Shown here piece after piece: positions 24,436-35,960 of a DNA stretch of 64,000 bases. The stretch is from Pomphorhynchus laevis (Eukaryota > Acanthocephala > Palaeacanthocephala > Echinorhynchida > Pomphorhynchidae), in the NCBI GenBank assembly GCA_012934845.2, contig WNNJ02001418.1, positions 62,001 through 126,000 on the forward strand. Reading direction: 5' to 3'. The notes under the pieces were generated by a model. It was not told the DNA's origin, made no database searches, and saw only the letters and a list, made by a program, of their open reading frames with translations. Each line of letters opens with the position of its first letter. Position 1 is the first letter of the stretch. Both the position numbers and the translations under genes were made by a program.

Positions 24436-25200
24436 ATGGCGGATCATCACCCTATTCGTTTTTATTCAATATCAGCAGATGATATAATTGCAGCCAGCCG
24501 CCGCACTCAAGAATGCGCGGAGCCTTCAGGTTTAGATGTTTACGATTTACAAATGCTTCTTGAATTGTGTGGTGCTACCTCACGAAAAGTGGCAGCGAAC
24601 TTTGCGATCACATTTGTCACACCAAATCTGCTTCAGGGTTGTTTCAATGCATTCACGGCTTGTCGTCTTATTCCTTTGGACGAGCAACCCGTGGTACGTC
24701 CTAACGGAATATGTGATGTTACTTTTCGAAACATAGGTAAAGTTGTGTGGTGATATTCAAAATTATATTCAGGAGGTGGCGGGTTTTGAACAGGTGTGTG
24801 CCGGTCAGCGCTGTGGTGTTGAAATGGCTATATATTCAGTTTCTGAGATGTTTCATAAATCGAATGAAGTTGCCATTCTACAGGTAGACTCGATGAATGC
24901 CTTTAATTTTATCAATTGCAGTTTAGAATTTACAAACATGAAATTTGTTTGTCCGTTCATGACAACTGTACTACACAATATTCTACTTCATCACATTAAA
25001 TGTTGATGACGATATAATTCTATCCAGAGAAGGATTTACTCAAGGTGATCTAATAACAATGTTCGCGTTTGCTGCAGCATCATTACCTCTGATAGGAAGA
25101 ATTACGAATGACGTTCCTGATGTAACGAATAGGTGGTACGCTGACGACGCCATTTTTGTTGATACCGTCGATAATCTAGTAAAGGTGTGGGCTCTGTTAA
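24436..25200 (+). pseudogene. Reverse transcriptase of R2-like LINE R-A, broken
   Basis: Frame 24436-24753 gives the RT finger region (VTPNLLQGCFNAFTACRLIP, VRPNGICDVTFRNIGKV). Frame 24743-25006 continues with CAGQRCGVEMAIYS and DSMNAFNF, the RT motif A region. A third stretch at 25018-25200 has TQGD (motif B) and WYADDA (motif C). Two frame changes are needed between them, so it cannot be translated as one protein. Confidence 0.75.
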
Positions 25201-26465
25201 AGCTATAATCTTTTAAATATGGTTTTAATATAAACGAGAAAAATGCCAACTTGTAGTACATGACGTTAATGTGTTATATGCATAACATGATTTCATCAGT
25301 CTGGATTAAAGGTGATCTCAGATGGTACTCGAATTTTAGGTTCCGCTGTAGAGGCTGAGATTATAATGAAAGAAATGCAAAACTGGTCTTCATTTGTACT
25401 GAATTTGACTAAAGTTATGAAGCATGGTCCTCACATAGCAAATATTGCCCTGACACAATCGCCGCAATATAAGTAATCACATGTACAGCGGACTTGTAGA
25501 TTAAAACTGCTTCTCCTTTTTATCGAATTGCATATTGAACAACTTGGTCCCTCCTTTGAAAGGCGTCGATTTGAACACATCACTAATTAACATTGTAAAA
25601 TTGCCGAAACGCTTTGGTGGCTTATGATCCCTGGGAAGACTTCCAATTAAAGTTTATCAATTCCCGACGTATGTTGCTAATTTTTATTACGCCCCAAAAG
25701 GGGCGTAATAGTAGACAACTATTCTGAGAAAATTGTCAAGCTTACAATGGAATAGAAGGACGAAATATGCAAAAATAAACTAGATTTGCTTTCGACCGCT
25801 TTAGAGAGTTCAAGTTCTCCCACGAATTACCTGACCATCCAAAAATAATCAACTTGGTTGTCAGCGAAGCCATTATACATTTGTAGGTGTCAACTAAGCT
25901 TACACCAATTCCAAGATGCTTTAGCAGTTCCATATGATTGACCCCAACCGAATCAACCAAGTTGCTGCAGCTGTTAGGCAGATTTTGCTCTGATTTATTG
26001 CCTGTCTTGTGATATTGGTGAATTGTCAATAGTGCGTCATAACACCGTAAGAGATTTTATTGCTAAAACACTGTCAAAAGTGTCATCATCAGTAGCTATT
26101 GAACCAATCCTACGCCGAATTCCAACAAATCCTAATTTAAAAATAGCTTTAACAACTCGTGATGTAGAAACTCGTATAGATATCGAGTGTAACAACTTGT
26201 TCGGTAAATCAACGGAGCGGTCCTTGTTGGATATAGTTATCTTTAATCATTTTGCTTCGTCGTATGCTTCTGAAATTCATAATATCATTTCTAATAATAT
26301 TTTTTTTCTTTTTTAATAGTCATCATTTATTTGCAAAATCATTTACAATTGTAAAATCGTAGTTGTCATAAAATCATAAAAATTCAAGTCTGTTAAATAA
26401 GATTTGATTGCGTAGTTCGAGGTGCACGAAGGGAAGCCGATCTCGAGCGCATAATAGCGAAGCTT

Positions 26466-27149
26466 ATTATAATATTTTTTTGAATAATAATTTATTTAAA
26501 AAATAATAATATCAAATCGTGTATCGATATTTCAATATCGTGTATCCGGATTAAGTTTTTGCTGACATAAAATTGGTTTTACTGTGAGCAGACAAAACAG
26601 CTGCATGGCTATAGTCTTGTATGTTATAATAATAGTAATAATAAAAGTTATAATGCAGTTGATGTCTTTGGAATTATTCGACTCCATGTATCTTCCTTAT
26701 TAGGCACGATTTGGACGTAGTAAAGCGGATCGAAGCATCCTAATGCTCATTGAAAGTCCCTGCATAACTAATGATCCGATTTCTTGGCGCAATTTTGAGA
26801 TTTCGTATCCACAGCTGTTGAAATTCATTATAGTGAGTTTACAAGCGATTATTTGCAGGCAACGGTTAGCGTCAACACTTAGTCTGGCAGAACTTGACAT
26901 TATAAATGGCATGAATGTCGAATGTTCAATTTCTCGTATACGCTCAGAATATTTGGCTTGCTTGCGTTGAGCATGAAAAGTGAATGCTGATTCAGTCGAT
27001 TTATTAGCATTCGAGGGCGCATGTACATTGGAAATACATGTCTAGGAAAGTGCGCTCCGTATGACCACCAAATAAACCATTACAAGCAATGTCGAGAAGG
27101 GTATTTTTATCCTGGATCGTACTTGAATGTTGAAACATACACTAGGACT
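26466..27149. other. Unassigned stretch between R2-like LINE and Ty3 fossil
   Basis: Moderately complex sequence with overlapping short readings on both strands at 26700-26970 but no family I recognise. It could be the downstream flank of the Ty3 fossil or an older insertion. No terminal repeat matching the other side of the Ty3 element was found here. Confidence 0.4.
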
Positions 27150-30100
27150 CAGAGACTTTAGAACTGGTTCCGAACATTTTTGTCCGATTCCTCATAGACA
27201 ATCGAGCGCTCTTGTTTTTGTCGTTCTTGGTTCAGTCGATAAATTTTGGATCGATATACTGACTGATGATTGAGTTGATCGTCATGGTTTAGGTTTTTAA
27301 AGAATGCACTGTAGAAACCGGTAGATTGTTTATGATTTGTAATGGCAGTGCAGGTTGGATTGAAAAATTCAAGACCACCCATACTTACTGGTAGGTTATA
27401 TAATTAAAAAATCGAGCGACTTGTGATGTGAATGAGGATTGCACAACTATTTACATTTTCCCAAATTAATATGGAAACCGTATTTCGGCCCGATTTCCTT
27501 CAAATATATAAATGCATCATGTACCTCTTCGGCAGATCTAACTATATTACCATCATCAGGCATACTACAACTGGTGTACACCAGGGAATTTATCTCGTAT
27601 TTTGTGAATCATAGGTAAAGTTGCAGCAGCAAGGCGGTAATATGCATCGCCTTGTATAAATCCCTCTTGGAATTGTAACGCTTCAACACAGATAATGGAC
27701 GATAATGTGGATGAAAGCACTGATTCCCATTATTTCGGCGATTTCCCATAAGATTTCAACTTCAATTGTATCGTCTTCCAAATTATCCCGACATAGCGCT
27801 CCGCTTGTCCATTCCCATGTGGGTTGTACGGTGTTGATCGACTATAGGCTGCACTAATTGATGACAGATAATTTCGGAATTCTTTGGATTTGAAGCATGA
27901 TCCTTGGTCCGAATGTATTTTAGCCGGACAACCAAATATACCAAAAATTTGCTTCAAACAATTGATAACCGTCTCGGACAATTTGAATATGGAATCGCAA
28001 ATGGGAAGCGTGAGTATTCGTACACTACGCATAGTAAATACCGATTGCGGGTTGTCGATTACAAAGGACCTTTAAAATCTATATTCAGCCGTTCGAATGT
28101 CTGAGTTGCAGTTATTACATGGGATTGTTTCGGTTTACAAAATCGTGGTTTCAATTCGGCACATGTTTTGCATTGCTCAATAATATTGATGACATCAGTC
28201 TTATCGAAGGGGATATCGTGTTGCTTGACATAATGCATCATCCGTGTAATTTCCGGATGGCATAACGAAGTGTGTACCTTTTGTAGATCCGTTATTCGTT
28301 TATAACCAGTGTAAGCACATGGCGTCAGCAAGTGTGTTGTTTTATCCCGGACGATACTAAATGTCATATTGATACGGAGCTAGTTCTAAGCGCCATCTAG
28401 CGACTCGGTCATTTTTTATGCTGTAGCGGTCGATATCTCCTTCTTGAATGCTTCAATTACTCTTATTATTTCTAATAAAGGGGACAAGATTTATATTTTA
28501 ATAATGGCTGTATCTTTGTCGAAAATGATTGAATCCACTTAGGGTAGTATGCTAGTAGGTCCTGAAACCTTTGCATCGATTTGTTATCTTGAGAAATGGG
28601 ATGATTCATTAAAAGCTTTATGAGTTCAGGATCTGGTTTTAGAGTACCATGAGATATTTGATATCCCAGAAAATTCAATTCGTATTTCTTGTATGCAGTC
28701 TTTTCGTCAGCTAACTTTAAGTTTATCTTAGTAGCTACTTCGCAGAATTTTTGATATTTATTGTCGTGTTCTTCATCTGTCCTACCGCAAATTATGATAT
28801 CGTCGAGATACGCGTATACTCCACTTAGTTGATTCTCAGAAATGATGTTATTCAGTAGTCGTTGAAAAACGGATACCGCATTGGTCAATCAAAATGGGAT
28901 ACGTTTGTATTAGTAATGTTTCTCATAAGCTTCAAAATCAGTGTACGGCTTGTTTTCTTTAATTAACGGAATCTGATAATATGCTTTTGAGAAGTCGACT
29001 GTTGTAAAAACTTAATTACACGCAAACTTCGTTATCAAATCTTCAATATTAGGTAATGGGTAGGCATCCAACATCGTGTATTTGTTGATGGTACGAGAAT
29101 AGTCTATTACCATTCGCGGTTTTTTTCTTTGATTTGAAACAACTAGAGCTTGTACCCTCCACGGCGACTGACTCTCTTCAATAATATCTCGCTTCAACTG
29201 TAGTTCTATTTCAGTGCTGATGAACTTGGCATTTTCGTGAGTTTGGCGACGAGATTTGGTAGAAATTAGATGTAGATTTTTCGGTATATAAGGAAAAAGA
29301 GTAATCGGATCAACATGCATTGCATCATATATTTATAAAACGGCTATAGTGATGTCAGGCTCTCGACCACCAAATTGAAAAGTAACGTGCGCGAGTCGTG
29401 TTAGGAAATCTCGACAAAGAATCACAGGTGAGCATAAACTTGGTATAATAAAAAATCGAGTATTTGCGAATACTCTATCCATGAAACGAATTGTAGCATT
29501 GCAAGCATGACGTACAAGAGCGAAACGGGAAGATGAAGCTAATTGAACACGTTTATTGCAATATACTCGTTTCAGTGTTAGGGAATTTGCTACAGATTCA
29601 TCCATGAAGTTATCGCTACTTCTAGTGTCAACAAAAATATTAAGGTTATTGTTATCAATTGAGATTGTTTGAAGGTTGTTAAACATTAATTGGTCGGAAC
29701 CATTAATTGTGCACAGAGAAGCAGAGAAGTTAGTTAGTTTATTATTCTTTCTTGACTTGCATGATGACGAAAAGTGTCCATTTTTTCCACCCGTATGGCA
29801 AACAGAATTTTGAGCTGGACATTGGATACGCGAATGATAGACTTGACCACAAAAGTAGCATCGTGTGTTGTTCTTAAGTCTGTTTGTATTTCCAGAAAAT
29901 CGTTGGGCCACGGCTAGATTAGGATCATTCATCGAGTCATCTGTGCTATCAATTAAATTTTGTTCAGTTGTCAGGCTGGCTAGGGTTTGTTCTGTTGAAG
30001 AGAATACAGCTGCTTGCGAATTAGCCGGTTTGAGGGATTTGGTAATTGAAATCAAATCGTTCAAATCGGATTTGCGAGATTTTAGTAATCGTTGTCTGAT

Positions 30101-30560
30101 ATAAGAACTATGCAGTCCCTGAATAAATGTGTCGGCTATATGCTCGTTTCGATTTGCTATCGCATCTACTGCTTTGAAGTCACATGAATCTGCAATTGTT
30201 CCAGCTGGCGTATATATTTCTCGATAGAAATTGACGGGTCCTGACGACATTTATGTAATTGAAAACGACTGAAAATTAGATTGACTGGCTTTGTAAAAAC
30301 GGAATCAAGTATCTTTATTGCGTTATTGAAAGTTGTGTAATCTTTAATAAGTCGAAATATTCTTGTAGATACTTGGTTTATCAGGATAAAAAGTTTAGCA
30401 TCATCTGAAGAATCTGCTTGTAAAGACAGATATTTCACATCCGTTTCCAATGTGCCAAATGTTCTTGGGAGTCGGTATCGTCAGGATCGATTGACAGCAT
30501 TTTAGGTACCAAGACTTTGTCCATTTCGTCGAATACAATAATCTGTTGAATAAAGTGTCG
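27150..30560 (-). mobile_element. Ty3/gypsy (Metaviridae) element fossil, broken
   Basis: Minus-strand element with parts in Ty3 order. Gag starts near 30525 and has a zinc knuckle (CYFCGQVYHSRIQC). An aspartic protease region lies near 29600. The reverse transcriptase (about 29320-28472) has the YLDD box. A short RNase H-connected stretch lies near 28400. The integrase has its zinc-binding region at 28367-28059 and catalytic core at 28032-27730, ending near 27158. The RT wording (SPWRVQALVV, MVIDYSRTIN, YPLPNIEDL) is like CsRn1/Kabuki-type Ty3 elements of invertebrates. It carries several breaks and no paired LTRs were recognised, so it is a moderately old, inactive copy. Confidence 0.85.
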
Positions 30561-31139
30561 TAATCGAGTAAATCGAGTAGACGTAAATAGGGTTTTTATT
30601 TAACAGATCTACAATAAATAGTTAGTAAACGATTATAGGTAGTTGATAAAATTCTTTTATTTGAAATATCGTGACAGGGTATCGCAATACGATATCTCAA
30701 TTTGTATTTGCCAGTACTACCGAAACGAAATATCCTCACATATGAGTGAGGATATTGAAATAAACGTATTTTTACTAATAATATTTTCAACAACTCTAGA
30801 TGCCGAATGTGACAAATTGCTTAATCTATGGAATCTTGAACAATTTAGTTTAATGAAGCCATAGCTTGTATCAAGTCTCTTGATGAAGTCACTCTGATGT
30901 CACACAAAAAAGCAGTATTATCTTGATCAGGAATATTTCAACAAGATTTCGGAGAAACTAAATGTCTAAATTTCGAACTTTTAACGGGCACATTGTATAT
31001 TAGGCTAAAATTGTTATTTGAACAATTTTAAAATTATTAGAATTTTAAAATTTTGTTTTTCTAAAATTACTATATTAAGTGAATTAATTTTCTCAGCGGT
31101 CCAAATGTGCAAAGACAAAATTTAACAATCGAGTTAATT
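30561..31139. other. Spacer between two LTR-type elements
   Basis: No gene is visible. A 12-bp near-palindrome, CTCACATATGAG, lies at about 30735. At 31106-31131 a word GCAAAGACAAAATTTAACAATCGA duplicates the start of the neighbouring LTR at 31150, suggesting a partial LTR duplication. Confidence 0.5.
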
Positions 31140-31396
31140 TTCTAAACGAGCAAAGACAAAATTTAACAATCGACGTTTTTTACTACTGCCAAACGACGGA
31201 ACAAAATAAGTTTTTATACATACGGTTATGCTGTCAAATAGCGGTTAATGTTTCATCAGTAAAGTTAGCGGTTAACGTTTCATCGGTGAATTGACTGCAG
31301 CTTTGCATTCGCCAGCAGCTGGGAGAACAATGAATTATGACGAGATATAACAATACCATTAACAACGCATCCAGAAACAATTACATCGATTTAACA
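31140..31396 (-). repeat. 3' LTR of the gag-protease element
   Basis: About 255 bp, nearly identical to 32564-32818. It contains a tandem pair of GCGGTTAAYGTTTCATC. It ends against a purine-rich tract on the element side with a TGTTAAAT boundary. The outer end lies beside a partial duplication of itself, so the outer edge is uncertain by a few bases. Confidence 0.8.
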
Positions 31397-31427
31397 CCTC
31401 CGCCTGATCTTCCAATCACGAAAATAA

Positions 31428-32549
31428 TTAACCAGTCGAAGGAAACTTCACATCTCCGTTATCATTAATAGAAACACCTCCAATCTTTTTGATCACATCC
31501 ATTCCCAACAACATCTGATATGGACCACCAATATCTGAAGATAGGCACGGTATATTCACCGATCTCGTTTCGATAGAAATTTCCATTTGTCCGGTTTCAT
31601 AACATTTCACCGCATTTCCGTTCATCATTGTGACCCACGTGGCGCCATTAACATCCGGGAAAGGATGTTTAAATATATCTGTAACAAGTCGACGCGACAC
31701 AATACTTCTCGAACAACCAGTATCAACAAGTGCGACCGCAAGACGCCCATTTATTGTCACGTTAATTGTAGGTAGTGCATCATCAGAGGGACAGGGAAGA
31801 CCAGCAGCACTTAATACTGTGCCTCCCCATCGATGTTTTTTTGAATGTTCCTTGTTTGGGCACTGAGGTGCCAGATGTCCAGGATCGTCACAAATATAGC
31901 ACCGTCGCTCCTTGAAATGTGTACAATAACGCGCTATATGTCCTGATTTACCACAACGGAAACATGTGACATCTTTACGTTGATGCGAGCGCAGTGCTCT
32001 TGGTTCAATATGCTTGCGAGAATGTGTAGTTGTAAGAAAACAGGACCCAGCAGACGTATTGGCAGTTGTTATAAGCGTACGTGCTCGGCATAATATATCC
32101 GATAATCTCAGATTCTCAACGGCACAGGAAGACAAAATAATATCCTTGATAGTTGATGGCAAACCGTATACAAATTTACAACGAATCCATGCAGAATTGT
32201 CAACATTTGGATTAACAATGTTTGCATACCTTTCCAAATCTGCAGCATATGCGTCCAACGATTCGCCTTCTTGGTATTCTCGATTATTATATTTCGTAAA
32301 GGCATCAAAATCTGTAGTACCAAATGCTCGCAGCAAGGCCGCTTTGAGTTGAGAATAATCGGATTTTTGTTCCGCTGACAAATTTCTATAAATCGCATAC
32401 GCCGGTCCGTCAAAGAATAGAGGAATAAACTTTTCGAGCTTTTTAACAGCTTGCAAGTCTGCGATCATCTCCGCCCGCTCCAACCATGCTCCAAAATCGC
32501 ATTCTCCGTTAAACGGTTTAATAAGGTCTCCAAAGCGCACTTTATCCAT
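31428..32549 (-). CDS. Gag-protease polyprotein, 373 residues
   Basis: The N-terminal half is a gag/capsid-like helical region (FNGECDFGAWLERAEMIAD, then YQEGESLDAYAADLERYANI). Two CCHC zinc knuckles follow (CFRCGKSGHIARYC and CYICDDPGHLAPQC), then an aspartic protease domain with the DTGCS active site (VALVDTGCSRSIVSRRL) and a flap-to-end region closing with LLGMDVIKKIGG. This is the layout of gag-pro in Ty3-like elements. The frame has no visible interruption. Similarity to CNBP-like host zinc-knuckle proteins was considered, but the flanking LTRs settle it as an element gene. Confidence 0.85.
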   Translation of the reverse strand: MDKVRFGDLIKPFNGECDFGAWLERAEMIADLQAVKKLEKFIPLFFDGPAYAIYRNLSAEQKSDYSQLKAALLRAFGTTDFDAFTKYNNREYQEGESLDAYAADLERYANIVNPNVDNSAWIRCKFVYGLPSTIKDIILSSCAVENLRLSDILCRARTLITTANTSAGSCFLTTTHSRKHIEPRALRSHQRKDVTCFRCGKSGHIARYCTHFKERRCYICDDPGHLAPQCPNKEHSKKHRWGGTVLSAAGLPCPSDDALPTINVTINGRLAVALVDTGCSRSIVSRRLVTDIFKHPFPDVNGATWVTMMNGNAVKCYETGQMEISIETRSVNIPCLSSDIGGPYQMLLGMDVIKKIGGVSINDNGDVKFPSTG

Positions 32550-32563
32550 AAGCCGAAATAGCT

Positions 32564-32818
32564 TGTTAAACGAGCAAAGACAAAATTTAACAATCGACGT
32601 TTTTTACTACTGCCAAACGACGGAAAAATAAGTTTTTATACATACGGTTATGCTGTCAAATAGCGGTTAATGTTTCATCAGTAAAGTTAGCGGTTAACGT
32701 TTCATCGGTGAATTGACTGCAGCTTTGCATTCGCCAGCAGCTGGGAGAACAATGAATTATGACGAGACATAACAATACCATTAACAACGCATCCAGAAAC
32801 AATTACATCGATTTAACA
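32564..32818 (-). repeat. 5' LTR of the gag-protease element
   Basis: Begins TG and ends CA, with TGTTAA and TTAACA at its two ends. It is nearly identical to the left copy. The ORF start lies 14 bp inside the element. Confidence 0.8.
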
Positions 32819-32996
32819 AAAATCAAATAAATTTTTACATATTTTATAAGAAACTATTTTTATATTATTTTTTATGTTTTTCGTCTTATATTATTAATTG
32901 ACAACGAATTGAGCCGAGGCTCTTTACAAGTTGCTTCACAAAATAAAAAGAATAAAAAGAAATAAGAGTCGTTGTGTCCCTCCATCATCAGATAAA

Positions 32997-35960
32997 CTAC
33001 TGAAAATCCCACCGTTGTCTTGAGAAGGAAGGGTCATCATCCAGTAGGGCGCAAAAACTTGAAGCAGTAGACGACAAAACGGTCGCACTCTGAAGCGAAT
33101 TCCAAGATCGTACGACTCGTTTGGCAAAGCAGGAAACTGCATGCATGTACCTTTGTGTTTTCAGCATCAGGGGGTGTCCGCGAAGAGAAGGTTGACCTCT
33201 CAGTTGCAGTAGATGTGACAGTGGATGATCTTTAGTATGCAGAATTTTCCAAACAAGAGAGAGATCTCGCTTGTCACGGATATATCGCAGACAAGGCATA
33301 TTTAATATCTGGAGGCGTTTCCCGTAGCCATAAATATGCAGCCCTGAGACTAATTTAGTTGTTGATCTGAACACTTTCTCTAATGCACGACGCTCATAAG
33401 TAGTTTCGGGATAACAAGCTGGCGATGCGTATAAGATATGGCTCAAGAAAAACGCATTTGCTAAGGTATGGTAACATAACGGATCTATGCCTATCAGAGC
33501 TCGACGAGTATGTCCTATTAAGCGTTTTGTGATGCAACACACGTAGTCTGAATGCTTTCGAGTGGATAAGTCAGCACAAACCCAAACTCCCAAATCTTTA
33601 TATGAGTTGGTTCTTTCGATACTAATTGAACCAAACTGGTACTCACCTCCAAGATGATCACATGATCTTCGTGATATACGCATACATGTACATTTAGCGG
33701 AATTGATCCTCAAGTGATTTCGTATAGACCAATTGGATATAACGTCGACGTCGCTTTGTAAATGCTGTTTGTCAAGATCGGAAATAATAGGTCGCCAAAC
33801 TTTAAGATCATCTGCATATAATAAACTGAATGAACTGATATTTGGTATCAAATCGTTGATATAAAGACTGAATAAGATGGGACCCAATACACTTCCCTGT
33901 GGAACACCTAACAACACTGGAAATGGACTCGACAGCGACTTATTTACTCGTACGACACTTTGTCGGTTGGAAAGGAATACACGAATCCAGTTTATGATCC
34001 TCTTATCAAGATGAATGTGCTCCAACTTCTCAATAAGACGCGTGTGATTAACTGAGTCGAACGCTTTTGAGAAATCAAAGAAAATGACATCAACTGGTAT
34101 GCCTTGATCATAATAGTGATACCAATTTTCACGTGCATGTACAAGATTAGTAGTCGTGAAATAACCTTTTCGGAAGCCATGCTGTGCTGGGTTCAAAATT
34201 TGAAATCTATTTAGAAATTCTATTATTCGTCGCTTAATCAATCTTTCTAGCACACGACAACACACGCAAGTGAGACTAATAGGCCTATAATTGTCAATGG
34301 ACGAACTATCCCCTTTCTTATAAATAGGACAGATGATGGAATTCTGCCAATCAGAAGGAACAACGCCAAAAGCAACAGACGCAGAGAAAATATTGTAAAG
34401 CGGATGACATATTATGTCAGCGATGTTGCGCAGATATACTGGCGGTAAGCCATCTGGACCCGCACCTGCTTTGCATTTAAGTTTCCGAAGCTCTTGGAGA
34501 ACATCATCACATCGGAAGAGGTCGCTGGTGTCATCTCCGGGCGATTCAAATGTACACGGATCACCCATTGTCACATCCTTATGGTCAAGATTCAAAGAAT
34601 GGAAATGATTTCTAAACATATTTGATATCTGCAAAGAATCAGTTATGAATTTCCCATCGTCACGTTGAATACAATTTATAGGTTTACAGCGCGTATGCTT
34701 AGCAGTCACATACCTAAAGAAAGAGCGGGGATCACGGTGACAGTTTATACTTAGCTGATTTTCGAAAGATCGCCTACCAGTTCGCTTCATGGACGTAACG
34801 AGGTTTCACCATTTCTTATAAGTGCTGAAATTAGCTCTGTCTTTACGATAGTTATTAAAGGGTTTACGTCTCATCTTTAAAGCATGTTTTATGTCGCTAT
34901 TAAACCAAGGCGGTGAGATCGATGTCAAACAGTGTTTACTCTGAAGAGGTGAGAAACGATTAAGGAGGTGGTACAGAGTATCCCTGAAAAACTGCCATGA
35001 ATATTCGACGCCAACATCAAAAGCATCCAACCACTTTACCCCAACGAGATATTTATTTACTAGATCAAAGTCAGTTCTGAATGGGTTTACAGACGACGTC
35101 GGATTTACGCCATGTGAGTAGACATCGCTCAGACCAATCGAAATGACCACATGATCTGAATGACCTATTGGGTCCAGATAGCTTAATCTATCAAGAATGT
35201 CATATGGTACAGTAAGGCATAAATCCAAAAGTGAATGTGAATCCTGTGAAAATCTTGTACTCTGACTGACATGTTGCTTAAGAGCCAAGCTGTTTATTAA
35301 GCCAAGTAGCTTCAAACTCTCGACATCCGAGTCATTGGAAGTGTAATTAACCCAATTCACAGATGGCATGTTGAAATCACCGAGTACAACAAATCTATCA
35401 CAATAACTACTTCTCTCCATTAAAGCAGCTATGCTATCTGTGTTTGATCTTGGAGAACGATACACAGTCAATACCGTTATTGGGTGTTGACAATATAGCC
35501 TAATACACAATGCTTCATTATGGTTAATAGCATCACTAAGAGTTTCAATTACTCGGAATTGAAGCCTATTAGAGATATACGCGATAACACCTCCTCCAAT
35601 TTTTCCTGTTCTATCACTTCTACTTATGCTGTATCCCTCAATGAATATATCTACGTTTGCTATTGACGAACTAAGCCAAGATTATGTGAAAATACCTACA
35701 TCTGGTACAATATCTTGAAAGAGACATTTTATTTCATCTAACTTATTAAGTAGACTACGAATATTCGAGTAAATGATTTTTAAACCACCATTATTTGTGC
35801 TCAACTTGAAGGAAAAATCGCGAAGAGATTTTCGAAATTCACGAATACACCGATCGACATTGAGGCAAGGTGAAACAGTGAATATTTCACGTCTTAGGCG
35901 GAGGGCGCCAAAGTGGTAAGAAGGCTTGCAGGATTGATCACATCTGACAGTCCCTTCCAA
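32997..35960 (-). pseudogene. LINE B ORF2, endonuclease-reverse transcriptase with two in-frame stops
   Basis: One single frame from 35960 to 32997 (about 988 codons) is interrupted only by a TAA just below 35682, where relatives read TESWL, and a TGA just above 34800. Endonuclease motifs: IIYSNIRSLLNKLDE, VLGDFNMPSVNW, GHSDHVV. RT motifs: DNYRPISLTCVCCRVLERL, HGFRKGYFTTTNLV, IFFDFSKAFDSVNH, GVPQGSVLGPILF and LLYADDLKVW, with the YADD codons at 33808-33819. The 597-residue C-terminal part is fully open. The two stops suggest a recently silenced copy. Confidence 0.85.

Larger units (their letters stand above)
23690..26465 (+). mobile_element. R2-superclade-like LINE (copy R-A) with Cys-rich N-terminus and restriction-like endonuclease, decayed
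   Basis: Several reading segments line up in one element. 23698-23919 is Cys-rich (KCCGCNGP, AKCLNCKCREG). 24436-25010 holds RT fingers and palm (NAFTACRLIPLD, VCAGQRCGVEMAIYS, LQVDSMNAFNFI). 25018-25200 has SREGFTQGD and the WYADDA box at 25134-25151. 26023-26316 holds the C-terminal endonuclease (VRHNTVRDFIAKTL, VAIEPILRRIP, LLDIVIFN). About 26405-26460 gives the final VRGARREADLERII. RHN..., EP... and a later D-V pair is the pattern of the restriction-like endonuclease of R2-type LINEs. At least four breaks separate the segments. The host role is none; the element nicks DNA and reverse-transcribes itself. Confidence 0.7.
31140..32818 (-). mobile_element. Short LTR element with only a gag-protease ORF; looks whole
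   Basis: Two near-identical direct repeats (31140-31396 and 32564-32818, about 255 bp) flank one ORF on the minus strand. Read on that strand, the 5' LTR is the right-hand copy; it begins at an ATTTAACA/TGTTAAAT boundary. A purine-rich tract (GGAAGATCAGGCGGAGG) abuts the 3' LTR, as expected of a polypurine tract. Only 14 bp separate the LTR from the ORF start and about 31 bp lie after the stop, so there is no room for RT or integrase. The LTRs differ by about one substitution and one tiny indel, so insertion was recent. It would need enzymes from another element to move. Confidence 0.8.

Noticed and set aside
24436-24753. Host gene start
   Set aside because: The frame matches the RT finger region of an R2-like LINE and continues into RT motifs in shifted frames.
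31428-32549. Host zinc-knuckle (CNBP-like) protein gene
   Set aside because: A DTGCS protease domain follows the knuckles and near-identical LTRs flank the ORF.
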